Assembly (NCBI RefSeq): GCF_001654845.1 | Contig: NZ_LXES01000026.1 | Span: forward strand, 62,001-126,000 | DNA from: Enterobacter soli ATCC BAA-2102 | Lineage (GTDB): Bacteria; Pseudomonadota; Gammaproteobacteria; Enterobacterales; Enterobacteriaceae | DNA: 64,000 nt | Direction of reading: 5' to 3' | Part shown: positions 38,336-46,236 of the stretch, in pieces | Numbering within the stretch: the first letter of the stretch is position 1 | Layout of the letters: the number at the start of each line of letters is the position of its first letter | Made by a program: the position numbers and the translations under genes | Notes under the pieces: model-generated | The model's input: the letters and a program-made list of their open reading frames with translations, nothing else | Told to the model about the DNA's origin: nothing | The model's database searches: none

Positions 38336-40858
38336 ATGGCGGGGAATGACCGCGAGCCAATAGGACGTAAGGGGAAACCTGCGCGTCCGGCGAAAGAAAA
38401 GGTGAGCCGTCGTCGTAAAGATGAAGATTACGATGATGACTATGAAGACGATTATGAGGATGAAGATCCGATGCCGCGTAAAGGAAAAGGCAAAGGGCGT
38501 AAGCCTCGTGGAAAACGCGGCTGGTTCTGGCTGTTGGTGAAGCTGTTCATTGTTTTTGTTGTTCTGATGGCTATCTACGGCGTCTATCTGGATCAGAAGA
38601 TCCGCAGCCGTATCGACGGTAAAGTCTGGCAGTTGCCTGCTGCAGTGTATGGTCGCATGGTGAACCTTGAGCCAGATATGTCGATCAGCAAGAACGAGAT
38701 GGTGAAACTGCTTGAAGCCACACAGTATCGTCAGGTGTCGAAGATGACCCGTCCTGGCGAATTTACCGTGCAGGCGAAAAGCATCGAAATGATCCGCCGT
38801 CCGTTCGATTTCCCGGACAGTAAAGAAGGCCAGGTGCGTGCGCGTCTGACCTTTGATGGCGATCGTCTGGACACTATCGAGAACATGGATAGCAACCGCC
38901 AGTTTGGTTTCTTCCGACTCGATCCGCGTCTTATCACCATGCTCTCTTCCGCGAATGGCGAACAGCGCCTGTTCGTGGCACGTAACGGCTTCCCGGATCT
39001 GCTGGTGGATACTCTGCTGGCAACCGAAGACCGTCACTTCTACGAGCATGACGGTATCAGCCTTTACTCTATCGGCCGTGCGGTGCTGGCCAACCTGACA
39101 GCCGGACGTACGGTGCAGGGGGCGAGTACCTTGACCCAGCAGCTGGTGAAGAACCTGTTCCTCTCCAGCGAGCGCTCCTACTGGCGTAAAGCCAACGAAG
39201 CGTACATGGCTGTGTTGATGGATGCGCGCTACAGCAAGGATCGTATTCTTGAGCTGTATATGAACGAGGTGTACCTCGGTCAGAGCGGTGATAACGAAAT
39301 CCGCGGCTTCCCGCTGGCGAGCCTGTACTACTTTGGCCGCCCGGTAGAAGAGCTGAGCCTCGACCAGCAGGCGCTGCTGGTGGGCATGGTTAAAGGTGCG
39401 TCCATCTATAACCCGTGGCGTAATCCGAAGCTGGCGCTGGAGCGTCGTAACCTGGTGCTGCGTCTGCTGCAACAACAGCAGGTTATCGATCAGGAGCTGT
39501 ACGACATGCTGAGCGCTCGCCCTCTGGGTGTACAGCCGCGCGGTGGTGTTATCTCTCCTCAGCCTGCCTTTATGCAGATGGTTCGCCAGGAATTGCAAAG
39601 CAAGCTCGGCGATAAAGTGAAAGATCTCTCCGGCGTGAAGATCTTTACCACCTTCGATTCAGTGGCTCAGGATGCGGCGGAAAAAGCGGCCGTTGACGGT
39701 ATTCCGGCACTGAAAAAACAGCGCAAGCTGAGCGACCTTGAAACCGCAATGGTGGTGGTTGACCGTAACACTGGCGAAGTTCGCGCGATGGTGGGCGGGG
39801 CAGAGCCGCAGTTTGCGGGTTATAACCGTGCCATGCAGGCGCGTCGTTCGATTGGTTCTCTGGCAAAACCAGCAACCTATCTCACCGCGCTCAGCCAGCC
39901 AAATCAGTACCGTCTGAACACCTGGATTGCCGATGCGCCAATCTCCCTGCGCCAGCCTAATGGCCAGGTGTGGTCGCCGCAGAACGATGACAAACAGTTC
40001 AGTGGCCAGGTCATGCTGGTGGATGCTCTGACGCGTTCTATGAACGTGCCAACGGTGAACCTGGGTATGGCGCTGGGCCTGCCAGCGATTACGGATACCT
40101 GGCAGAAGCTTGGTGTGCCTAAAGAGCAGCTGAACCCGGTTCCGGCGATGATCCTCGGTGCGCTGAACCTGACGCCAATCGAAGTGGCGCAGGCGTTCCA
40201 GACCATCGCCAGTGGCGGTAACCGGGCGCAACTTTCGGCCCTGCGTTCAGTCATTGCTGAAGATGGTTCTGTACTGTATCAGAGCTTCCCGCAGGCGGAG
40301 CGCGCGGTTCCGGCGCAGGCAGCCTACATGACGCTCTGGACCATGCAGCAGGTTGTGCAGCGTGGTACGGGGCGTCAGTTGGGTGCTAAGTACCCTGGCC
40401 TGCATCTTGCGGGTAAAACCGGGACCACCAACAACAACGTCGATACCTGGTTTGCCGGTATTGATGGCCGTGAAGTGGTGATCACCTGGGTAGGGCGCGA
40501 TAACAACCAGCCGACCAAGCTGTACGGTGCGAGCGGGGCGATGTCGATTTACCAGCGTTATCTGGCAAATCAGTCACCGGTACCGCTGAATCTGGTTGCA
40601 CCGGAAGATGTCGTTGATATGGGTGTGGATGATTCCGGTAACTTTGTCTGTGGCGGCGGCGTGCGTTCATTGCCGGTCTGGACAACAAACCCGGATTCAT
40701 TGTGCCAGCAGAGCCAGCCTCAGCAGCCGACGGGCAACCCGTTTGAGCAATCGTCTCAGCCGCAACAGCCGCAGCAACAACCGGCCCAGCAGCAGAATGA
40801 GAAGAAAGACAGCGATGGCGTCGCTGGCTGGATCAAGGATATGTTCGGCGGGAATTAA
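38336..40858 (+). CDS. mrcB: Penicillin-binding protein 1B
   Basis: Bifunctional class A PBP: polymerises glycan strands and cross-links peptides on the outer face of the inner membrane. 840 residues. Seen: a cytoplasmic N-tail with an acidic [12 protein letters not shown] block, one membrane helix (about 63-84), a UB2H domain, the GT51 transglycosylase domain ([24 protein letters not shown]), and the transpeptidase domain with Ser508-x-x-Lys511 (SLAK), SMN and KTGTT. The C-terminal tail is rich in Gln/Pro. ATG at 38336 preceded by GGAG. Followed by a strong terminator. Confidence 0.98.
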   Translation: MAGNDREPIGRKGKPARPAKEKVSRRRKDEDYDDDYEDDYEDEDPMPRKGKGKGRKPRGKRGWFWLLVKLFIVFVVLMAIYGVYLDQKIRSRIDGKVWQLPAAVYGRMVNLEPDMSISKNEMVKLLEATQYRQVSKMTRPGEFTVQAKSIEMIRRPFDFPDSKEGQVRARLTFDGDRLDTIENMDSNRQFGFFRLDPRLITMLSSANGEQRLFVARNGFPDLLVDTLLATEDRHFYEHDGISLYSIGRAVLANLTAGRTVQGASTLTQQLVKNLFLSSERSYWRKANEAYMAVLMDARYSKDRILELYMNEVYLGQSGDNEIRGFPLASLYYFGRPVEELSLDQQALLVGMVKGASIYNPWRNPKLALERRNLVLRLLQQQQVIDQELYDMLSARPLGVQPRGGVISPQPAFMQMVRQELQSKLGDKVKDLSGVKIFTTFDSVAQDAAEKAAVDGIPALKKQRKLSDLETAMVVVDRNTGEVRAMVGGAEPQFAGYNRAMQARRSIGSLAKPATYLTALSQPNQYRLNTWIADAPISLRQPNGQVWSPQNDDKQFSGQVMLVDALTRSMNVPTVNLGMALGLPAITDTWQKLGVPKEQLNPVPAMILGALNLTPIEVAQAFQTIASGGNRAQLSALRSVIAEDGSVLYQSFPQAERAVPAQAAYMTLWTMQQVVQRGTGRQLGAKYPGLHLAGKTGTTNNNVDTWFAGIDGREVVITWVGRDNNQPTKLYGASGAMSIYQRYLANQSPVPLNLVAPEDVVDMGVDDSGNFVCGGGVRSLPVWTTNPDSLCQQSQPQQPTGNPFEQSSQPQQPQQQPAQQQNEKKDSDGVAGWIKDMFGGN

Positions 40859-40872
40859 TTAATTTCCTGAAT

Positions 40873-40905
40873 AAAAAGCCGCTTTAATATAAAGCGGCTT
40901 TTTTT
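40873..40905 (+). terminator. Terminator after mrcB
   Basis: AAGCCGCTTT pairs with AAAGCGGCTT around a five-base loop, followed by a T-run. Confidence 0.94.
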
Positions 40906-41014
40906 GTCTTTTACATTTTGAGATTTATTAAAAAAATTAAATCTTAAATTAAGAATTTTTAAGTTTAAGTATTTTTCATTTAAAACATGCGTTTGTAGAA
41001 AATCACGCATCACG

Positions 41015-41043
41015 CTTCATTGTCCACTCTGGACACAATGAAG
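41015..41043. repeat. Imperfect palindrome in the fimbrial control region
   Basis: CTTCATTGTCC and GGACACAATGAAG are inverted arms (two-base bulge) around ACTCT. No T-run follows. It may be a regulator site or an RNA hairpin in the leader. Confidence 0.6.
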
Positions 41044-41188
41044 AAAAATCTGATGTAATCATCTCAAGAAATTCTCGTGAACAAAGGACATTTCTCTCGA
41101 GCCAGTGGCTAACTGCTGGATAACTTTCTAACGCAAAATATTTGTAGCGAGAATGGATACCTCTCTCATCAACTATATGGATATTAAT

Positions 41189-41761
41189 ATGAATAAATCT
41201 GTTCTTTCCTCGTTATTAGCCGGAAGCATTATGGCTGCGCTGTCTCTACCCGTATTTGCATCGGATGATTCCGGTACGGTGAACTTTGCAGGAAAAATTG
41301 TTGCCGATACCTGCGAAATTAACGTTGATGGCTCCGGAACTAATGCTTCCACCGTCACTTTCGCCGATACCTATCCTTCAGACTTTGGCGCTGACGGTAC
41401 GGTTGGCACTTCAAAGGCCTTTAAGATTGAAGTGAAAAAATGTGACCCCCTTGTTGCAAAACTGAACCTCAAGTTCAGTGGCACAACCACAGACGCGACA
41501 TATAAGCGCCTCAAGAACGATCTAACCGGCGCAGGCAATGCCACCAACGTAGGTATCATCGTCAGCAATGATAATGGCTCTAAAGGCGATGTGGTTTTCG
41601 ACGGATCAGTACCGGATGCGGGTACTGATGTGAATAACGACGCGACGGGGGTGACGGCTTCTGTCTTTAACTATACCGCGAAAGTTATCCAGGTGGGCGA
41701 TACCGCGCCAACTGCGGGCCATTACTCCTCCTCAGCAACATTCGAGGTTGTATATCGCTAA
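41189..41761 (+). CDS. Major fimbrial subunit, type 1 (FimA-like) pilin
   Basis: Structural pilin of a chaperone-usher fimbria. 190 residues with a signal peptide (cleavage after Ala24, PVFA). Seen: the N-terminal donor-strand region followed by GTVNFAGKIVADTCEIN, the second pilin cysteine in VKKCDP, and the C-terminal beta-zipper ending in ATFEVVYR with the conserved penultimate tyrosine. The chosen ATG starts the signal peptide and has GGA seven bases upstream; ATGs at 41153 and 41177 are possible. First gene of the operon. A hairpin between it and the chaperone gene probably keeps pilin expression highest. Confidence 0.9.
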   Translation: MNKSVLSSLLAGSIMAALSLPVFASDDSGTVNFAGKIVADTCEINVDGSGTNASTVTFADTYPSDFGADGTVGTSKAFKIEVKKCDPLVAKLNLKFSGTTTDATYKRLKNDLTGAGNATNVGIIVSNDNGSKGDVVFDGSVPDAGTDVNNDATGVTASVFNYTAKVIQVGDTAPTAGHYSSSATFEVVYR

Positions 41762-41769
41762 TCAATGAC

Positions 41770-41793
41770 AGGCAGCCTGAACGGCTGCCTTTT
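41770..41793 (+). terminator. Attenuating hairpin between pilin and chaperone genes
   Basis: AGGCAGCC pairs with GGCTGCCT around TGAAC and runs into TTTTGG. Short T-run, so read-through is expected; placed as in other fimbrial operons, where it lowers downstream expression. Confidence 0.7.
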
Positions 41794-41803
41794 GGAAAGT
41801 TGT

Positions 41804-42517
41804 ATGAAGACTTTATTGAATTTATTATGTTGTTGTTTAACTATTTTCTGCGGTTCAGTGCAGGCAAGTATTGTTCTCGGCGGTACGCGAATTATTTATC
41901 CATCGAATAAATCAGAAGTTCAGATAGGCCTTAAAAATAAAGATCCGCATACGCGCTATCTGGTGCAAAGCTGGATCAGTTATCCTGATGATGCAAAAGC
42001 GCCCTTCATTATTACGCCCCCTGTTTATAAATTACAGGAAAATCGTCAAACCCTTTTACACGTTATTTTTACCGGCGATAAAAAAAGTCTTCCGGCGGAC
42101 CGGGAATCCCTATTTCTGGCAAACGTTAAATCTGTCTCTGCACTCTCGCCTGAGCTGAAAGAAAAAAACACGCTGCAATTTGCGATGAAAACGCGGTTGA
42201 AACTTTTCTGGCGTCCCGCTCAGCTAAAAGAAACTGATGCCCTGAGCGCCTATGAAAAAATCACTTTCCATCGTCAGGGTGACACGCTGATCGCAATCAA
42301 CCCCACCCCTTTTTACGTCTCGTTTGGCGAATTGGCCCTTGGCGGGAAAAGTGTACCGGTGAAAGAGACCAAAACTACGCCGGGTGCCATTTCAATGATG
42401 ATTGCGCCGTATAGCAAGCAGAATTTTGCATTACCAAAAGCGGCAAATGGCGAGGTAACCTGGACGGCTATCAATGATTTCGGCGCCCAGACTCCTCAAC
42501 GCAAACAGGCTCTTTAA
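41804..42517 (+). CDS. Periplasmic fimbrial chaperone (PapD/FimC family)
   Basis: Folds pilin subunits by donor-strand complementation and delivers them to the usher. 237 residues with a signal peptide (cleavage after Ala21). Seen: two Ig-like domains, with RIIYP at the start of domain 1, the G1 strand region NTLQFAMKTRLKLFWRP and the short F1-G1 loop typical of the FGS class, and a C-terminal domain with NPTPFYVSF. ATG at 41804 is preceded by GGAAAG. The early codons are AT-rich, unlike flanking core genes. Confidence 0.92.
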   Translation: MKTLLNLLCCCLTIFCGSVQASIVLGGTRIIYPSNKSEVQIGLKNKDPHTRYLVQSWISYPDDAKAPFIITPPVYKLQENRQTLLHVIFTGDKKSLPADRESLFLANVKSVSALSPELKEKNTLQFAMKTRLKLFWRPAQLKETDALSAYEKITFHRQGDTLIAINPTPFYVSFGELALGGKSVPVKETKTTPGAISMMIAPYSKQNFALPKAANGEVTWTAINDFGAQTPQRKQAL

Positions 42518-42537
42518 ATCGATCGTGTTGGTGTGTT

Positions 42538-45015
42538 ATGTCGCCATCTTTAGTTCACAAACGGACACTGTCCGGGATCACGCTGGCGCTGCTCGCCGCG
42601 ATCCAGCCTGCAAATGCAGATGACGAATTCAACCTGCGGATCCTTGAGCTGGATACGCCTCTCGAAAATACCTCTACGCTGGAAAGCTTCATCAAGGATA
42701 ACGGGTTACTTGCTGGAAGCTATCTCACGACAATTATGTGGGACCAGGATGTTCTGGATAAACGTAGCGTCTCCTGGGTGCTTTCTGAGGATAAACAGCA
42801 TCTGCTGCCGGAACTGACCAAAGCAGACCTGCGTGAATACGGGGTTAAAGTCGACACGATCCCTGACTTAAAGGATCTGGACGACGAGGCTTATGTTCGG
42901 GACATCTCTCATTTCATCGAAAATGCACGCTACGATTACAACCAGGATAGCCAGACCCTGAAGCTGGTTATTCCGCAGATCTATCGCGATCGCGCCGCAG
43001 CCGGGGCGATTAACCCTAAATTCTGGGATGACGGCGCGCCTGCAGCCTGGACAAGCTATCAGCTCAGCGGTTCTCAGCAGCGCTATAGCGCGGGCAAAAC
43101 CTCTTCAACCTGGCTGGGGCTGGAATCGGGGATTAACCTTGGGGCCTGGCGACTGCGGAATAACAGCACCTGGAGCGATGCTTCCGGCTGGGAAGCCATT
43201 GCCAGTACTTTACAACGTGACATCAAAGCGTTGAAAAGCCAGCTTGAGATGGGCCAGACGTATACCAATGGCGAGCTTTTTGACAGCCTCCAGATGACCG
43301 GCGTGAAGCTGGAAACGGACACCGCTATGCTGCCCGTCAGCCAACAAGGCTTTGCCCCTGTCGTGCGCGGTATTGCTAATAGCGACGCGAAAGTCACCAT
43401 TAACCAAAATGGCTACACCATCTATCAAACAAACGTCTCGCCGGGGCCTTTTGAGATCCGTGACTTAAGCCAGGTGACCTCCGGAGCCGATCTGCAAGTG
43501 ACCGTCGAAGAGGCGGATGGCAGCGAGCATAGCTTCATCCAGGCCAGCGCGTCGGTGCCGGTATTGCAGCGCGAAGGCGGTTTTAAGTATTCGCTGGCTG
43601 CAGGGCGTTATCGCGGTAATGAAGGTGAAGAAGAACCGACCTTTGCCCAGGGCACCGCTATCTATGGCCTGCCTTACGGCGTCACGGCGTATACCGGTGC
43701 TATGGGGGCATCACTGTATCATGCGCTGCTGCTGGGGCTCGGTGCCGATCTGGGGCGCTTTGGCTCCGCATCTGTCGATCTCACCGCCGCGCGTACCGCG
43801 TTTGATGACGGGCGTGACGATGCCAGCGGCTTATCCTGGCGGGCCCAATATTCGAAAGATATACCCGACACGGATACGACCGTTACGCTTGCCAGCTACC
43901 GTTACTCCACATCGGGGTTTTATACCTTTCAGGAAGCGATCGATCAGCGTGACAGCGAGATCGATGACGGCATTTATACCTATCGCAGAACCAACAACCG
44001 CCGTAGCCGCATGCAGTTAAACCTGTCCCAGCGTATTTCAGACTGGGGCTCGGCTTATCTCAACGGCTATCAGCAGGATTACTGGGATATGGACGGCCAT
44101 GAACGTAGCGTCAGCGCTGGGCTGAGCTCCAGTTGGCGCAATATCACCTGGTCGATAAGCTACAACCTGACCCGTACCCCAGACGCCGATACTGACCGGC
44201 AAATGGCGTTGATGGTCAACATTCCTTTATCAACGTGGCTGCCTGACTCATGGGCAACCTACAGCGCCAACACCGCCAGCGGTGGGTCTGTTTCGCAACA
44301 GATCGGGCTTGGCGGTACCGCGCTTGAGGACAATAAGCTGAGCTATAACCTTCAGCAGACCTATGTCAATCAGAACACGGGCTACGGCGGCAGCCTGTCG
44401 GGACGTTATCGTGGATCTTCCGGTGAGGTGGGTATGGGCTACAGCTATGGTGGTGACAATCGACAATGGAACTACAACGCGCAGGGGTCGATCGTTGCCC
44501 ACGAGCATGGCGTAACGCTGGGGCAACCCGTCCGCGACGCATTCGCCATTGTGCACATTAAGGATGGCGATAATGTCAAAGTGCAAAACGGGCGCGGCAT
44601 CTCTACCGACCGTTTTGGTAACGCGATTGTTCCCTCCCTGAGCGCCTATCGGCACAACATCGTCACGGTCAATACTCAGGAGCGGGAAGATATTGATATC
44701 GACGCGGCAACGGTGGATCTCGTGCCGACAAAAGGCGCTGCGCTGAGCGCAACCTTCGATGCTCGCGTTGGCCGACGCGCGCTGGTGACTTTGCGTTACG
44801 CGGGTAAGCCCGTGCCGTTTGGTGCCGTGGTGGCGCTGGATAACACCACGGCCATCGTCGGGGATGATGGTGAGGTTTACCTCACTGGGCTGTCCGGCAA
44901 CACAACGTTTAGTGTGCAGTGGGGAGAAGAGCGCGATCGGCAGTGTCAGGGGACGCTGGACATTTCCACGCAGAGCCCGACAGGGATCGTGAAAGCCACG
45001 GTCAACTGCTATTAA
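42538..45015 (+). CDS. Outer membrane fimbrial usher (FimD/PapC family)
   Basis: Pore that receives chaperone-subunit complexes and assembles the fimbria across the outer membrane. 825 residues with a signal peptide (cleavage after Ala27). Seen: N-terminal periplasmic domain (to about 150), a 24-strand barrel, the plug/middle domain with usher motif VSPGPFEIRDL, and two C-terminal domains ending in VNCY, with the conserved C-terminal cysteine pair. The N-terminal domain is divergent from FimD. Ribosome site is weak (GGTG), suggesting low expression. Confidence 0.93.
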   Translation: MSPSLVHKRTLSGITLALLAAIQPANADDEFNLRILELDTPLENTSTLESFIKDNGLLAGSYLTTIMWDQDVLDKRSVSWVLSEDKQHLLPELTKADLREYGVKVDTIPDLKDLDDEAYVRDISHFIENARYDYNQDSQTLKLVIPQIYRDRAAAGAINPKFWDDGAPAAWTSYQLSGSQQRYSAGKTSSTWLGLESGINLGAWRLRNNSTWSDASGWEAIASTLQRDIKALKSQLEMGQTYTNGELFDSLQMTGVKLETDTAMLPVSQQGFAPVVRGIANSDAKVTINQNGYTIYQTNVSPGPFEIRDLSQVTSGADLQVTVEEADGSEHSFIQASASVPVLQREGGFKYSLAAGRYRGNEGEEEPTFAQGTAIYGLPYGVTAYTGAMGASLYHALLLGLGADLGRFGSASVDLTAARTAFDDGRDDASGLSWRAQYSKDIPDTDTTVTLASYRYSTSGFYTFQEAIDQRDSEIDDGIYTYRRTNNRRSRMQLNLSQRISDWGSAYLNGYQQDYWDMDGHERSVSAGLSSSWRNITWSISYNLTRTPDADTDRQMALMVNIPLSTWLPDSWATYSANTASGGSVSQQIGLGGTALEDNKLSYNLQQTYVNQNTGYGGSLSGRYRGSSGEVGMGYSYGGDNRQWNYNAQGSIVAHEHGVTLGQPVRDAFAIVHIKDGDNVKVQNGRGISTDRFGNAIVPSLSAYRHNIVTVNTQEREDIDIDAATVDLVPTKGAALSATFDARVGRRALVTLRYAGKPVPFGAVVALDNTTAIVGDDGEVYLTGLSGNTTFSVQWGEERDRQCQGTLDISTQSPTGIVKATVNCY

Positions 45016-45027
45016 CAGAGGTATTTC

Positions 45028-46032
45028 ATGCATCTACGTCGTTCAGTCAACACTTTTCTTTTACCCGTTCTGCTCGTGCTGATGGGGGCGTTTTTCCATC
45101 CAGCCAGAGCAGACTGTACTTTTAACGGCAGTTCTGACGTGGATGCCGTGGTAACGTTTCAGCTTCCTCCGGTAATCGTTGTTGCGCCCGACACGCCCGT
45201 CGGCACTATCATTTATGACGCCAGCGTTGAGAGTAAAGAGGTGACGGTGGATTGTAGCGGTGATGCGCAAGTTCGGCGAGGGTATCTGTACCTCACGGAT
45301 ACCGATGCGCGCGAAGATGTGATGCCCGGGGTTTATCAGACCAATGTGCCGGGGATTGGCATCCGCGCGGCTGCATCGAGCGAACGCTTTCCCGTTTACA
45401 ATGAAGAGGATCTTGTCCGGCCTATCGACTTTCTGGGTTCGATACATGGTTATTCGCAGAGCACATCGACGTTTCGCGCCGCTGCACAGCTGGTCGTGAC
45501 GGGCGATATCCAGGAGGGGGATTTGGATACGTCGCGATTAACGTCAATGGATATCCTGGGCAACGCGGCGATCGGTGAAATGCGCTTTTCTCCTGCCAGC
45601 GTTCACATTACGACCAACACCTGTAATCTGGTCGACCGGAATATCTATGTGCCGCTGAAAACGGTCAATACCCAGGATTTCACCGGTCAATACTCAGACA
45701 TACTCACTGACGGTAGCTTTAAGATTGAAATCACCGACTGCGCGGCGGGGACGAAGGTCGATTATCAGTTCACCAGCGCGGGCTCGACGGGGGTAACGAA
45801 CGGCAATATTTTGGGCATCGCTAGCGGAGACTCGGCCGCCGGGGGCGTTGGTATTCAGATTCTCGACCAGAATAATAACGTGTTGCAGTTTGACCGGAAC
45901 TACACGGCGATAACCAGCACGCAGGACAAGGTTCCTGTCGAAATCCCCCTCAGAGCCCGCTACATCAAGACGGGGGAGGTCAAAGCCGGAAAAGTCGATT
46001 CTGTCGCGACGTTTGAGGTTTTTTACCGCTAA
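45028..46032 (+). CDS. Two-domain fimbrial tip adhesin
   Basis: Probable tip adhesin. 334 residues, longer than a pilin, with a signal peptide (cleavage after Ala28). Seen: an N-terminal lectin-like domain (about 29-190, beginning DCTFNG) and a C-terminal pilin domain with its own cysteine pair (TNTCNLV, TDCAAG) and ending VATFEVFYR. There is no free N-terminal donor strand, which fits a tip position. GAGG is six bases before the ATG. The receptor is unknown. Last gene of the operon, followed by a weak hairpin. Confidence 0.88.
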   Translation: MHLRRSVNTFLLPVLLVLMGAFFHPARADCTFNGSSDVDAVVTFQLPPVIVVAPDTPVGTIIYDASVESKEVTVDCSGDAQVRRGYLYLTDTDAREDVMPGVYQTNVPGIGIRAAASSERFPVYNEEDLVRPIDFLGSIHGYSQSTSTFRAAAQLVVTGDIQEGDLDTSRLTSMDILGNAAIGEMRFSPASVHITTNTCNLVDRNIYVPLKTVNTQDFTGQYSDILTDGSFKIEITDCAAGTKVDYQFTSAGSTGVTNGNILGIASGDSAAGGVGIQILDQNNNVLQFDRNYTAITSTQDKVPVEIPLRARYIKTGEVKAGKVDSVATFEVFYR

Positions 46033-46039
46033 TCCATCC

Positions 46040-46060
46040 TGCCCGCTCTGACGGGCTTTA
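46040..46060 (+). terminator. Weak terminator after the fimbrial operon
   Basis: GCCCG/CGGGC with a six-base loop followed by TTTAACG. Short stem and short T-run. Confidence 0.5.
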
Positions 46061-46144
46061 ACGATCATTTCGCTAACCTCATTAACCCTCTATTTTCATC
46101 TGGTTATTTCTTAAACCCTTAATTCTCGTAGGGGCGTATATCAC

Positions 46145-46202
46145 TTGCTATGCCTTTTGGGTTTCGCATAATATGCTGCGGTCATAATAATAATTCTCGT
46201 TT
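46145..46202 (+). promoter_or_regulatory. fhuA promoter with Fur-like site
   Basis: TTGCTA (46145-46150), 16-base spacer, CATAAT (46167-46172), then the A/T-rich ATAATAATAATTCTCG at 46184-46199, which resembles a Fur box just downstream of the predicted start. Iron repression through Fur is known for E. coli fhuA. Confidence 0.5.
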
Positions 46203-46236
46203 ACGTTATCATTCACCTTTACATCAGAGATTCAAC

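Larger units (their letters stand above)
40859..41188. other. AT-rich region upstream of the fimbrial operon
   Basis: 330 bases without a gene. It holds the mrcB terminator, then a very AT-rich stretch (about 40910-40985, mostly A and T runs), an imperfect palindrome at 41015-41043 and the fimbrial leader. AT-rich DNA of this kind is a typical H-NS target. No pair of long inverted repeats like a fimS switch was seen. Confidence 0.7.

Noticed and set aside
38216..39598. 460-codon open frame opposite mrcB
   Set aside because: Antisense shadow of mrcB ending in the repeat element; composition unlike a real protein.
40906..41188. Invertible promoter element of the fimS kind
   Set aside because: No long inverted repeats flank a promoter and no recombinase gene is nearby; only short palindromes are present.
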